The position numbers and the translations under genes were made by a program. Under the pieces are notes generated by a model. The model was not told where the DNA came from and searched no databases. It worked only from the letters and a program-made list of their open reading frames with translations. Positions 15,993 to 24,469 of a DNA stretch of 48,411 bases are shown one piece after another (position 1 is the stretch's first letter; the number at the start of each line of letters is the position of its first letter). Location of the stretch: the NCBI GenBank assembly GCA_001800675.1, contig MGVW01000016.1:7686-56096 (forward strand), given 5' to 3'. Source of the stretch: Euryarchaeota archaeon RBG_13_57_23 (lineage in GTDB: Archaea; Thermoplasmatota; Thermoplasmata; UBA10834).

Positions 15993-16486
15993 AGAACATC
16001 TTCGAGGGAAGGACCTGGAAATTCGGGGACAATATCGACACGGACCAGATAATACCGGCCGAGTTCCTTGTAACGATGGACAAGTCGGAGCTGGCAAAGC
16101 ACTTGTTTGAGAAGAATCGCCCCGGGTTCTCGCGCAAGGTTGCACGGGGCGACATCATTGTCGCGGGCAGGAACTTCGGGTGTGGCTCCAGCCGGGAGCA
16201 TGCCCCCAGGGCACTTCTCGGAGCAGGGGTCTCCTGCGTGGTCGCCGAGTCTTTCGCGAGGATATTCTACAGGAACGCGATAAACATCGGCTTGCCCGTC
16301 ATAGAGGCCAAGATCAGGATCGAGGAAGGCGACAATCTCAGAGTGGACCTCGCGTCTGGAACCGTGGAGAACAGGAGAACGGCCGACAAGGCCTCGTTCA
16401 AGGCGTACCCGCCATTCGTGATGATGCTCATGCAGAAGGGTGGGCTGGTGCCTTACACCAAGGAGAGATTGGGTTGCACAAAATAG
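15989..16486 (+). CDS. leuD: 3-isopropylmalate dehydratase, small subunit
   Basis: A 165-residue swivel-domain subunit partnering LeuC. It shows DNIDTDQIIPAEFL at the N-terminus, GRNFGCGSSREHAP near residue 59 and the YRNAINIGLPV substrate-specificity loop region. The GTG start at 15989 overlaps the leuC stop, implying coupled translation and a 1:1 complex. Its 3' end overlaps leuB by 13 bases. Confidence 0.94.
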   Translation: MKNIFEGRTWKFGDNIDTDQIIPAEFLVTMDKSELAKHLFEKNRPGFSRKVARGDIIVAGRNFGCGSSREHAPRALLGAGVSCVVAESFARIFYRNAINIGLPVIEAKIRIEEGDNLRVDLASGTVENRRTADKASFKAYPPFVMMLMQKGGLVPYTKERLGCTK

Positions 16487-17598
16487 GTGTGATACCGGGT
16501 GACGGAATAGGGCCTGAAGTGATCAGAGAGGCCCGCAAGGTCCTCGATGCCGTGATGGAGAAGCGAGACCTATCGCTCGAGTTCGAGGAGTTCCCGCTTG
16601 GCGCGGGGCACTATCTTCAGACTGGGGAGACCGTCTCCGAGGAGACCCTCCAGCGATTGGCTAGAAAGAAGGCGATCCTCCTTGGAGCGATGGGAGACCC
16701 GAGGGTCAAGCCCGGGATACTTGAGAAGGGCATCCTGCTCAGGCTCAGGTTCCACTTCGACCAGTACGTCAACCTGCGACCCGTGAGGCTGTACGAGGGC
16801 GTTCCGAACCCGCTCGCAGGCAAGAACAAGAAGATCGACATGACGGTGGTCCGCGAGAACACCGAGGATTTCTATGTCGGCCTTGGCGGGAGGGTGCGCG
16901 GAGGCCTCTCGAAATCCGCGTTCGAGCTCATCAGGAGAGCCTATGAGGTCAAATTCGACGTGGGGATAGACCTTCAGAACGAGACCGAGCTGGCCTTCCA
17001 GATCGGAGTCATCTCAAGACACGGAGCCCGACGGGTGATCGAGTACGCCTTCCAGCTCGCGAAGATGAAGGAATTGAAGCTCGTCACCTCGGTAGACAAA
17101 GCGAACGTGCTCACGGAGGTCTACGGATTGTGGCGGGAAGAGGTCGACGTACTCGCGGCGAAGTACAAGATCAAACGCGAGTTTCAGTACGTCGATGCCG
17201 TCGCGCTCCATATGGTGCGCAGTCCCGAGCGGTTCCAGCTGCTCGTGACACCCAATCTCTTCGGGGACATACTCACGGACCTCGGGGCCGCGTTACAAGG
17301 AGGTTTGGGGTTCGCGCCATCAGGGAACATCAACCCCTCGGGAGTGAGCATGTTCGAGCCCGTGCACGGATCCGCACCGGACATCGCCGGCAAGAAGAAG
17401 GCCAATCCAGTTGGCGCGATCTTGTCTGCTGGTCTCATGCTGGACACCATTGGCGAGAAGGAGGCGGCTGCGGATATTGAAAGGGCTGTCATGCAGGTTC
17501 TGAAATCTCGCAAGTTCCGCACTGCCGATATTGGCGGTAAGACTTCGACTCCCAAGGTCGGAGATGCGATCGTATCCAGAGTCCTATCGAGGCGATAG
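16474..17598 (+). CDS. leuB: 3-isopropylmalate dehydrogenase
   Basis: A protein of about 374 residues in the isocitrate/isopropylmalate dehydrogenase family. It oxidatively decarboxylates 3-isopropylmalate (or 3-methylmalate) with NAD+. The start is TTG at 16474 inside the end of leuD, with GGAG at 16462-16465; IGVIPGDGIGPEV follows at once. Other motifs are VRENTEDFYVGLGG, the active-site DAVALHMVRSPERF with TPNLFGDILTDLGAALQGG, and the NAD site EPVHGSAPDIAGK. It closes the leuACDB operon. Confidence 0.93.
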   Translation: MHKIGVIPGDGIGPEVIREARKVLDAVMEKRDLSLEFEEFPLGAGHYLQTGETVSEETLQRLARKKAILLGAMGDPRVKPGILEKGILLRLRFHFDQYVNLRPVRLYEGVPNPLAGKNKKIDMTVVRENTEDFYVGLGGRVRGGLSKSAFELIRRAYEVKFDVGIDLQNETELAFQIGVISRHGARRVIEYAFQLAKMKELKLVTSVDKANVLTEVYGLWREEVDVLAAKYKIKREFQYVDAVALHMVRSPERFQLLVTPNLFGDILTDLGAALQGGLGFAPSGNINPSGVSMFEPVHGSAPDIAGKKKANPVGAILSAGLMLDTIGEKEAAADIERAVMQVLKSRKFRTADIGGKTSTPKVGDAIVSRVLSRR

Positions 17599-17682
17599 GT
17601 GTGAATCCGTCTCGATGGGCGATGGTTCAAAGCCAATTACGCTGAAGTAGTTGAATCAGGTTTCCGGATAGGAAGTGACCAC

Positions 17683-18861
17683 ATGAAGGTGCTAGTGATA
17701 GGTGCATCGGGACAGATGGGCGCGCTGACCGTCAGGGATCTTGTAGACCACTACAAGGCGGACGTGGTCGCCGCGGATCTCAAGCTCGACCGCGTGAAGA
17801 AAGTGGCCGAACTCGTAGGCATCAACAAGGTCACTCCTCTGCAGCTGGATGCCACCGACCCGCACGCGCTCAAGCAGGCGGCAACGGGAGCGGACGTGGT
17901 CCTCTGCAACGCATGGTACGAACTCAACATCAAGGTCATGCCCGTCGCGATCGAGGTCGGAGCGCACTACGGGGATCTAGGTGGGTTCTACGACTACACA
18001 TTTCAGCAGCTCAAGTACCATGAGAAAGCCAAGGACGCCGGCGTGACATGCGTCCTCGGCATCGGAAGCTCACCTGGAATCACGAACGTGTGCGGCGCTG
18101 CAGGAGCCATGAGACTGGACAGCGTTGACACGATCAGCATCTACTGTACATGGGGCACTAAGGTCAAGACCGCGGACGCGAGCTTTCCAGCGTACTCCGT
18201 GAGGACCGTTCTGGACGAGCTTACCCAGAACCCTCCCATCGTCGAGAACGGGAAGCACAAGAGAATGCCTGTCCTATCGGGAGAGACCGAGGTCCTGATG
18301 CCCGAGCCCGCGGGCAAGGTGGTCGCATATTACATCAAGCACTCGGAGGCCGCCACCATGGCCGAGTACATCGGCAAGGGAACCAAGAACGTCAGCTTCA
18401 GGATAGGATTCCCGGCGAACGACTTCGCGACCTTCAAGACTCTCGCCCAGCTGGGCTTCTCGAGCGACGAGAAGGTCGAAGTGGGCGGATGCCGCGCATC
18501 ACCCAAGGACTTCATCACAGCGATGTACCTGCGGGCAGTCGCTTCATCTCGTGACTCGTCCGATATCGTGGACGAGTACGACTACTTCAGGGTGGATGTC
18601 AACGGAGAGAAATCCGGAGCACCCGCGACTGCAACGTACTTCGTCACCACATGGAACGACAGGGACTCGGGGATTCCGTCCGGAAGAGACACGGCGGTCC
18701 CGCCGTCCATCACAGCTGATTGGCTGGTGCGCGGGAAGATCAAGGAAAGAGGAACCCTTCCACCCGAGGCTTGCATCGACCCGGAGCCGTTCTTCAAGGA
18801 GCTCGGCAAGAGGAAGATACTCGTCGAGGAACAGCTCCAGGACTCGAGACGGTACTACTGA
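17683..18861 (+). CDS. Saccharopine dehydrogenase-like oxidoreductase
   Basis: A 392-residue protein with a Rossmann fold at the N-terminus (VLVIGASGQMGALTVRDL) and the saccharopine reductase-family segment DLGGFYDYTFQQLKYHEKAKDAG followed by GIGSSPGITNVC. Family members include saccharopine reductase, carboxynorspermidine synthase and other imine-forming dehydrogenases. The substrate cannot be read here. A position 84 bases after leuB suggests an amino-acid role but may be independent. ATG at 17683 has GGAAGTGA upstream. A small GCAGG-TAT-CCTGC hairpin (18862-18874) overlaps its stop codon. Confidence 0.75.
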   Translation: MKVLVIGASGQMGALTVRDLVDHYKADVVAADLKLDRVKKVAELVGINKVTPLQLDATDPHALKQAATGADVVLCNAWYELNIKVMPVAIEVGAHYGDLGGFYDYTFQQLKYHEKAKDAGVTCVLGIGSSPGITNVCGAAGAMRLDSVDTISIYCTWGTKVKTADASFPAYSVRTVLDELTQNPPIVENGKHKRMPVLSGETEVLMPEPAGKVVAYYIKHSEAATMAEYIGKGTKNVSFRIGFPANDFATFKTLAQLGFSSDEKVEVGGCRASPKDFITAMYLRAVASSRDSSDIVDEYDYFRVDVNGEKSGAPATATYFVTTWNDRDSGIPSGRDTAVPPSITADWLVRGKIKERGTLPPEACIDPEPFFKELGKRKILVEEQLQDSRRYY

Positions 18862-19241
18862 GCAGGTATCCTGCCCGTTATCATTTCGCGAATTGATAGT
18901 GAACGGCTCTAGCAGGAATGCCACATGCGAGACAAGGTGTGTGCGGTCGTGCAAGCTTCGAGACCGGCCAGTACCCCAAATCTTACGAAAGGCATTTATA
19001 GGGATGCTGTGTATATTACGACAGCTTCCTCTCGAACTTGAGAAATAACTGGGTGCGTTTGAGTCGAGTGGTGTGGGATACTCATTTGTAGCACGTCGTA
19101 AGAAGACGCCATGGATGGCTCCCTGCTGCTTGAACCTTGCATGCCCGCGTTCGGATGGAAGTCAAGAGAGAAATGAGAAGCATTCGCGAATAACGATTGA
19201 ACGACGCTTTGAGAGTGCTTAGAGCTAGGGAGTGAACACAA
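18862..19241. other. 380-base intergenic region with promoter and long leader of the surface-protein gene
   Basis: No convincing ORF. After the 18862-18874 hairpin there is a TATA-like CATTTATAG (18993-19001), which would start transcription near 19025 and give an untranslated leader of over 200 bases. The palindrome TTCGCGAA occurs twice, at 18885-18892 and 19183-19190, each within a loosely conserved 25-base stretch (17 of 25 identical by eye). One copy is upstream of the promoter, the other in the leader. An AGGGAGTGA ribosome binding site (19227-19235) precedes the ATG. Confidence 0.5.
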
Positions 19242-21089
19242 ATGAAGAAGATCAGCGGACCAGTGCGCAAGAAGATCGTCGTTGCGGTTTTCCTCGTCGC
19301 GATTCTGGTTGGATCAGGCGCATACGCTCTCGCCGTCAGCGGCAGAGACAAGACGGCGCAGGGACCCCAGAATATCGTGGTGAGCGAAGGACCGGCAACA
19401 TCGATCGACTATACGATATATGACTTATTCCAGGAGCCGTGGCAGGAGTGGTGGGCAGACAGAACGACCTACTACTCAACGGACTTCATAATCACGAGCG
19501 GGGCAGGATGGAACACCGCCCTGTTCATGCCGGGCAGATCTCCGGCTCTATCATACCAGGGGATCATCTACGCTCCCTACAGGTACGCCATTGACGCAGT
19601 CGACCTGACGACGATGAACGTCAGCGACCCTGAGTTCATGCCTATACTTGGCCCGACCAGCGTGGTTGGGGCAAGCGCATCGATTGACCTGTACTTCCAG
19701 TACCTCTACGAGACCTGGTGGAACGACTACTGGATAGACACATGGGGCGGGGATGGCGACTGGGTCGGTGACGCGTTCTATTCGCCAGGAGGCACTGACG
19801 GATACTACCTGGGCACGACATATTCCATAGTCATGAACAGAGCGGCAGCGTACTCGTGGCTGAACATGCCCACATCGTCTGATGTTGCCACGTGGTGGAC
19901 GGCCAACAAGGAGTCCACCGAAGACGCATGGCAAAACTGGGTTCTTGTCGAGGGCAACGACAGGCTTGACATCTACTGTGGCTACGAATGGACATACGAT
20001 TCGTTCGGAGTCTACATGGACCTCGTCGAGCTCGGCCCTGACAGCGTTGCGCTGCAGCTGGACCACATAAGCTGGGGGTATGAGATCCTGATGACCAGAT
20101 GGCTTACCGAGACGCAGGTCTCGCCAGGCCTTGAGCCATGGTACGAGGACTTCTCGATGCAGGTCGCCTACGGTGAGACGACTGCCGACCTCACCTCCGA
20201 TGCGGTCTGCCAGTACAGCATGCACGCCGTGAAAGGGAACAAGACTGCGGACCACGCTGCCTGGGTCTTCGAGCCCGCGAAGGTCGATTACATTGTAAAG
20301 CCGGGTCACCCGTCAGAATACAACCCGTACAAGGCGTTGTTTTACCAGAGCTGGAACGCGGGGGATGTGTTCCTAGGTACGGAAGTGAACTACGAGCAGA
20401 CCCCCTCCGAGTTCGATCTAGATGCGGGTGAGACGCTGACGTTCCAGCTGCCGACCATAGATGTTCCTGCATACCAGGGAGTCGCCCTTACAGAGGCGGA
20501 CTATGACAACCTGGCTGCCGGCGACAACAGCGGGTTCCTGGCAATCCAGGACAACGGCCAGATAGGCCTTGGTTACTGGATAACCGGATGGCCCGAGAGC
20601 ACCGGTCTTAATCTGACGGACATGTACAACCCGACGACCAGGACATTGGTCATCCAGGGTCCACAGGACTTCGAGAACGACGTGAACAGCCCGACCACCA
20701 TGTACCACGGGACGCCTTGGATCGAGTTCTGGGTCGACAGCGAGATGCCGTTGGCGAACGCTGGTTCCGACATACCCGATGTCGTCACGGAGACGCCTGT
20801 GAGCTTCGATGGCAGCCTGTCCACCGACGATGTGCGGATATTCAACTACACATGGACCTTCACGCACGAAGGATCCCCTGTGACGCTCTACGGCCTGAGC
20901 CCCGACTTCAGCTTCATGGCGCTGGGAGACTACACGGTCACGCTGACTGTGATGGACTCGATCGGCAATGTGGACACGGACGATGTGATCGTTCATGTGA
21001 CGGTCCTCATACCTGAGTTCCCGATGATCCTGGTACCGATAGCGGCGACCATGGCCATGATCGCGGTGTTCAAGAAGCGCAAACGGTAG
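19242..21089 (+). CDS. Large secreted surface protein with PKD domain and PEF-CTERM-like anchor
   Basis: A 615-residue protein. Residues 11-31 form a signal peptide or anchor after a KKISGPVRKK basic start. The body is rich in Trp, Tyr, Asp and Gly, typical of an extracellular cell-surface protein, with many N-glycosylation sequons (for example NVS, NLT, NYT). Residues about 502-588 are a PKD domain (ANAGSD...DYTVTLTVMDSIGNV). The tail IPEFPMILVPIAATMAMIAV plus KKRKR (590-615) matches PEF-CTERM, the sorting signal for archaeosortase C-type enzymes. An S-layer or major surface glycoprotein is plausible. Its long leader and strong terminator hairpin fit high expression. The central 470 residues resemble nothing I recognise. 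Confidence 0.75.
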   Translation: MKKISGPVRKKIVVAVFLVAILVGSGAYALAVSGRDKTAQGPQNIVVSEGPATSIDYTIYDLFQEPWQEWWADRTTYYSTDFIITSGAGWNTALFMPGRSPALSYQGIIYAPYRYAIDAVDLTTMNVSDPEFMPILGPTSVVGASASIDLYFQYLYETWWNDYWIDTWGGDGDWVGDAFYSPGGTDGYYLGTTYSIVMNRAAAYSWLNMPTSSDVATWWTANKESTEDAWQNWVLVEGNDRLDIYCGYEWTYDSFGVYMDLVELGPDSVALQLDHISWGYEILMTRWLTETQVSPGLEPWYEDFSMQVAYGETTADLTSDAVCQYSMHAVKGNKTADHAAWVFEPAKVDYIVKPGHPSEYNPYKALFYQSWNAGDVFLGTEVNYEQTPSEFDLDAGETLTFQLPTIDVPAYQGVALTEADYDNLAAGDNSGFLAIQDNGQIGLGYWITGWPESTGLNLTDMYNPTTRTLVIQGPQDFENDVNSPTTMYHGTPWIEFWVDSEMPLANAGSDIPDVVTETPVSFDGSLSTDDVRIFNYTWTFTHEGSPVTLYGLSPDFSFMALGDYTVTLTVMDSIGNVDTDDVIVHVTVLIPEFPMILVPIAATMAMIAVFKKRKR

Positions 21090-21110
21090 CGCTGTAGTTG
21101 AATGCGGTAG

Positions 21111-21132
21111 CCGGCGTGCTTCGGCGCGCCGG
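21111..21132 (+). terminator. C(UUCG)G hairpin terminator after the surface-protein gene
   Basis: CCGGCGTGC (21111-21119) pairs with GCGCGCCGG (21124-21132) over nine pairs (one G-U) around a TTCG loop closed by C-G, an exceptionally stable tetraloop. It starts 21 bases after the stop codon. A pyrimidine-rich stretch with TTTT follows at 21144-21147. It may terminate transcription or protect the mRNA 3' end. Confidence 0.6.
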
Positions 21133-21207
21133 ACGTCAAACCCTTTTCCTCTTGTTCTTTGTACCTCCTTGTGCTGAGCCCATGCGAGACGTCTTTCTAA
21201 ACATAGT

Positions 21208-21214
21208 TATAAGT
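21208..21214 (+). promoter_or_regulatory. TATA box of the 21261 gene
   Basis: TTATAAG after a purine-containing BRE-like stretch. The predicted transcript start, near 21236, leaves a short leader that includes the strong GAGGTGG ribosome binding site. Confidence 0.5.
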
Positions 21215-21260
21215 AATCACAAGCCGATTTGAAGCAAAACAGAACACCGAGGTGGATGGG

Positions 21261-22724
21261 ATGCCGCAGGTCGTTTCGCTTCCGAAGGAGAAGGCAGTAG
21301 AGATAGGAGAGTTTCTGACGAACAATGTGTCGAGGGCGGTAGTGTACACGCTTCTTCACAAGCAGCCCTTGACGAGAAAGGAGATCGAGAGAAGCCCGCT
21401 CACGGACTCGATGAGGAGGCTCTCGCTGAGCGCGCAGACGAGGGAGCTCAAGGACAAGAGCGCCGTCCAGATGCGCACTCTGCTGACGAAAGGAGTGGAC
21501 TGCGGGGTTCTGATCCCTGTTACCTCGAAGCGGCTGAACTACTACTTCCTCAACTCGGACCTGCGGATCGAGCCGGCACCCATACGCGACCCGTTCGAGC
21601 CCACCGAGGATGTGGCTGTGAGCGCGTACCTCGACAGGACCCTTGCCCACACGCCCGGCCAGGCGGTGCTCCCGGGCTGGGGGACGGCAGCTGACAACTC
21701 CATTCTGCCCGTGCCGTACATAGACACGCCGAAATCCCTCGTCCTTTGGCTCAGCTGGATGATCACGCCCACAAGAAGGGAGATCCTCCACCACATAGGG
21801 ATAAACGGGCACACGACGAGGCCGAAGCTGCGCACAGATCTGGGATTCTGGGCGGACAGGATCGTCGCCAAGGAAGGCATCCCGGCCGGAGTCCTCGAGA
21901 AGGTCGACGGCCAGATAAGGTACCAGTTCTCCACGTTCTCGTTCTCGAAGCTGAAGATGAAGAAGGAGGACGAGGGGAAGAAGAAGCCCTGGACCACCTA
22001 CCCGCCATCGTTCTGGCTCACGAGGACCTACGAGCCCATAAGATGCATCATGGGCGCGTCCAAGTTCCTGGGCGACAAGAAACCGGACATGACCCCGGGC
22101 GCGATCCTGGAAGAGCTCTCGAAGCAGGACGTGACCGTGGTGGACAAGAACAGGCGCGAGTTCCTCGAAGTGAACTTCCTGGAGCGGATGAGCTTCTACG
22201 CGGTATACCATTCGTCAGGAGACCCAGCTGTCAAGATATCGGCAGACTCCCTGGTCCCGGAGAAGGTCACGTACAACGCTCCGGAGCATCCGCTCGTCTG
22301 GATATCGAAGACCGACGAGGAGCACGCGGGCGCGAGGATGGACTTCAAGCACGAGGCCGCGATGATGCTCCAATCCAAGAAGACGAAGGAGGACCAGATA
22401 GCGTTCCTTGAGAAGATGATGAAGGACCTCGCGTTCGAGAGGATAGGGAGCGTCCTTGAGGACCATGAGAGCAAGCTGGGCAAGGATCTCGAGAGGCTGA
22501 GGGCAGAGTCGTTCGGGCTCGGGGCGGACTCCATAACGGCCGTTGCCGGGCTGGAGCTGACCAGGGAGGAGATCATCTCCGAGAAGAGATACTTCGAGAA
22601 GTTCATGAACATCCTCATCCCAGGTTCGATCCCGAAGAAGAAGCTGATGGAGACAGAGGAGCTGCTCGCATCGATATCCAAATCACAGGAGGCTCCCGAG
22701 CCTTCTGAGAAGAAAGAGGAATAA
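21261..22724 (+). CDS. Unrecognised protein with winged-helix-like N-terminus and charged C-terminus
   Basis: A 487-residue soluble protein I do not recognise. ATG at 21261 is chosen over GTG at 21252 because GAGGTG (21249-21254) lies six bases upstream of it. Residues 10-100 read like a winged helix (NNVSRAVVYTLLHKQPLTRKEIERSP, then a charged RELKDK helix and LLTKGVDCGVLIPV). A second similar unit may lie at about 160-230 (WMITPTRREILHHIGINGH). The C-terminal third is helical and highly charged (KKTKEDQIAFLEKMMKDLA) and ends in an acidic/lysine tail. There is no signal peptide or membrane segment. Its own promoter and terminator-separated position suggest a single-gene unit. A DNA-binding role is inference. 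Confidence 0.75.
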   Translation: MPQVVSLPKEKAVEIGEFLTNNVSRAVVYTLLHKQPLTRKEIERSPLTDSMRRLSLSAQTRELKDKSAVQMRTLLTKGVDCGVLIPVTSKRLNYYFLNSDLRIEPAPIRDPFEPTEDVAVSAYLDRTLAHTPGQAVLPGWGTAADNSILPVPYIDTPKSLVLWLSWMITPTRREILHHIGINGHTTRPKLRTDLGFWADRIVAKEGIPAGVLEKVDGQIRYQFSTFSFSKLKMKKEDEGKKKPWTTYPPSFWLTRTYEPIRCIMGASKFLGDKKPDMTPGAILEELSKQDVTVVDKNRREFLEVNFLERMSFYAVYHSSGDPAVKISADSLVPEKVTYNAPEHPLVWISKTDEEHAGARMDFKHEAAMMLQSKKTKEDQIAFLEKMMKDLAFERIGSVLEDHESKLGKDLERLRAESFGLGADSITAVAGLELTREEIISEKRYFEKFMNILIPGSIPKKKLMETEELLASISKSQEAPEPSEKKEE

Positions 22725-22772
22725 GCCACCTTCGCGTTAGGCCCCACGACCATCTGCAGGTCGGGGAGCTGA

Positions 22773-23381
22773 ATGACAAACGCGCCGAAACGATTCACCG
22801 AGCTGATTGTCGAAGCCAGGAAGAGAGGCGCCACGAAGGCCAAGGTCATTCCCGTAAGAAGTATAGTCGTGGACGAGAGGGTGCGATTGAAGTGTCTGGT
22901 CCCACTCTGCGACAACTATGGGAAACACCTGTTGTGCCCCCCGAACGTCATGTCGATCGATGAGTTTAGGAGAACGCTCAAGTCGTTCAAGCACGCACTC
23001 CTCCTCCAGATCGAGTCAGATGAAGATTCATTGGACAAGTCGACGAGGCACCTCGACGGCGATCTGTGCACGGACCTCGAGAAGGCAACTGGAACTAGGA
23101 GATTCGAGAAGAAGCTGATGCAGCTCGTCGAGGCGATGGAGGCCTTTGCGTTCAAGAAGGGGTTCTATCTGGCCGCGGGACTTGGAGGGAGCGAATGTGT
23201 CCTCTGCAAGATCTGCGTTGGACAGGGTTCTTCCGAACCCTGTCGCCACCCGTTTAGGGCAAGGCCTTCTAGCCAGGCGCTCGGCATCGACGTCATCAGG
23301 ACTTGCGAACGCGCAGGAATGCCAATCAGACTCTCATCTGACCGGAAAGTGAGATGGACGGGTATCGTCCTGCTGGATTAG
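22773..23381 (+). CDS. DUF2284 cysteine-rich metal-binding protein
   Basis: A 202-residue protein with the DUF2284 cysteine pattern: C41, C46 and C55 in CLVPLCDNYGKHLLCPPN, then C142, C145, C148 and C157 in ECVLCKICVGQGSSEPCRHP. The following RARPSSQALGID is also diagnostic. Such proteins are annotated as predicted metal-binding and probably carry an Fe-S cluster; no reaction is established. DUF2284 genes occur in anaerobes, sometimes near corrinoid methyltransferases, but the MttB genes here are 20 kb away. ATG at 22773 is 48 bases after the previous gene. Confidence 0.85.
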   Translation: MTNAPKRFTELIVEARKRGATKAKVIPVRSIVVDERVRLKCLVPLCDNYGKHLLCPPNVMSIDEFRRTLKSFKHALLLQIESDEDSLDKSTRHLDGDLCTDLEKATGTRRFEKKLMQLVEAMEAFAFKKGFYLAAGLGGSECVLCKICVGQGSSEPCRHPFRARPSSQALGIDVIRTCERAGMPIRLSSDRKVRWTGIVLLD

Positions 23382-23529
23382 CCTACCACTCCAAAGGGGT
23401 GCGAGCGATTGGATGGCAGCTCGTCATCATAAGCATCCAGCCCTACAACTATGAAGCAGTGGGAATTGTCAATGCCAGGCAATGGCAGCAAGGTTCATAT
23501 TCCCGCAATCAATTAGAGAAGAGTAAGAA

Positions 23530-23559
23530 CAAACATAAGCAAGCATAAGAAAACATTAG
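23530..23559. repeat. Three tandem 10-base repeats upstream of the winged-helix regulator
   Basis: CAAACATAAG, CAAGCATAAG and AAAACATTAG follow one another without gaps, ten bases apart, about one DNA turn. They lie just upstream of the AT-rich TATA-like AATATATC (about 23568-23575) of the regulator gene, on one face of the helix. They may be its own binding sites. Confidence 0.5.
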
Positions 23560-23579
23560 AATCAACTAATATATCAATT

Positions 23580-23972
23580 ATGGATGCGAAAAGTATGCTC
23601 ACGCAGAGAGAACAGCAGATTCTTGAGATATTGGGGAAAGGGACACGGTCGCCGACACTTCTGGCATCAGAACTCGGAATCACTCAATCCGGCGCCACTC
23701 AGGCCCTCCAAAAACTCGAAAAGAAAGGAATCCTGACAAGGACGAAAGTGGGGAGAAACGTCTTCTATCATCCAGTCGAGGCGCCAAAACAGACAAGAAA
23801 AACTGCGACGGACGAGGATCTGGACCTGATCATGGAATCCTACCATTCCCTTTCGACGGTATGGACTCACGTGCTGCGCCTGGACCTGACGCATGAAGAG
23901 CTATCAAAGGTCCGTGAAGCCAGGAATCTGCTCGAGGAGATACTCGTCAAGCACGGAAAGAGCATCGAATGA
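23580..23972 (+). CDS. Small winged-helix transcriptional regulator
   Basis: A 130-residue protein. Residues 6-62 form a MarR/LexA-like winged helix: LTQREQQILEILGKGTRSP, ASELGITQSGATQALQKLEKKG as the recognition helix, and a wing at LTRTKVGRNVFYHPVE. The rest is a helical, probably dimerising, tail without cysteines. ATG at 23580 gives the full frame. However, the TATA-like element ends only about five bases upstream, so a leaderless start at ATG 23595 (MLTQREQQ) fits the promoter better. The effector is unknown. Confidence 0.75.
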   Translation: MDAKSMLTQREQQILEILGKGTRSPTLLASELGITQSGATQALQKLEKKGILTRTKVGRNVFYHPVEAPKQTRKTATDEDLDLIMESYHSLSTVWTHVLRLDLTHEELSKVREARNLLEEILVKHGKSIE

Positions 23973-24010
23973 GTATATCCGAGAATATCAGCGATTTCGA
24001 CTGGACGCTT

Positions 24011-24394
24011 CTACTTCAGAGCCTCGTGGGCCTTCAACGCGTTGTCGACAGTGAACGCGATCTCAGTCGCTCCGCCTTCTTTTCCCAGAATGTAGATCGA
24101 ATCGACGTTCACCATCACACGAGCTAGCTTCCTGGCCACCTTCCCCAGCTCGCCTGGCCTGTCCGGCATTCTGACCGATATCACGTCCCGAAGATCATAT
24201 CGAATCCCAGAGCGCGCGAGGGCGGATTTGGCTGTTGCCTCATCGTCGGTGACAATCCTAATCATGGGCCTGTCATTCGTCCTCTCGCTTGAGATTGCCT
24301 TTATGTTCACACCATTGGCGCCCAGCAGCTCGCAGACCTTGGCCAGCTCGCCGGGCTTGTTCTGGACGTAGACATCGAATTCCTTCAAAGTCAC
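24011..24394 (-). CDS. Tandem ACT-domain protein
   Basis: A 127-residue protein made of two ACT domains and nothing else: VYVQNKPGELAKVCELLGAN (from about 8) and ISVRMPDRPGELGKVARKLA (from about 72). Stand-alone double ACT proteins bind amino acids and regulate enzymes or transcription; which amino acid is bound is not evident. It could serve the amino-acid enzymes of this window, but no physical link is seen. ATG at 24394 is preceded on its strand by an AGGGTGAG ribosome binding site. Confidence 0.82.
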   Translation of the reverse strand: MTLKEFDVYVQNKPGELAKVCELLGANGVNIKAISSERTNDRPMIRIVTDDEATAKSALARSGIRYDLRDVISVRMPDRPGELGKVARKLARVMVNVDSIYILGKEGGATEIAFTVDNALKAHEALK

Positions 24395-24469
24395 ACACTC
24401 TACTCACCCTATGAAGGGACTAGAATAAAAAGAGTTTCGATGTGTGGTTCGGGCCAGGTTCCTGTTAGT

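Noticed and set aside
23354..23548. 64-codon frame after the DUF2284 gene
   Set aside because: Overlaps the end of DUF2284, has no ribosome binding site and runs into the AT-rich repeat region; no family resemblance.
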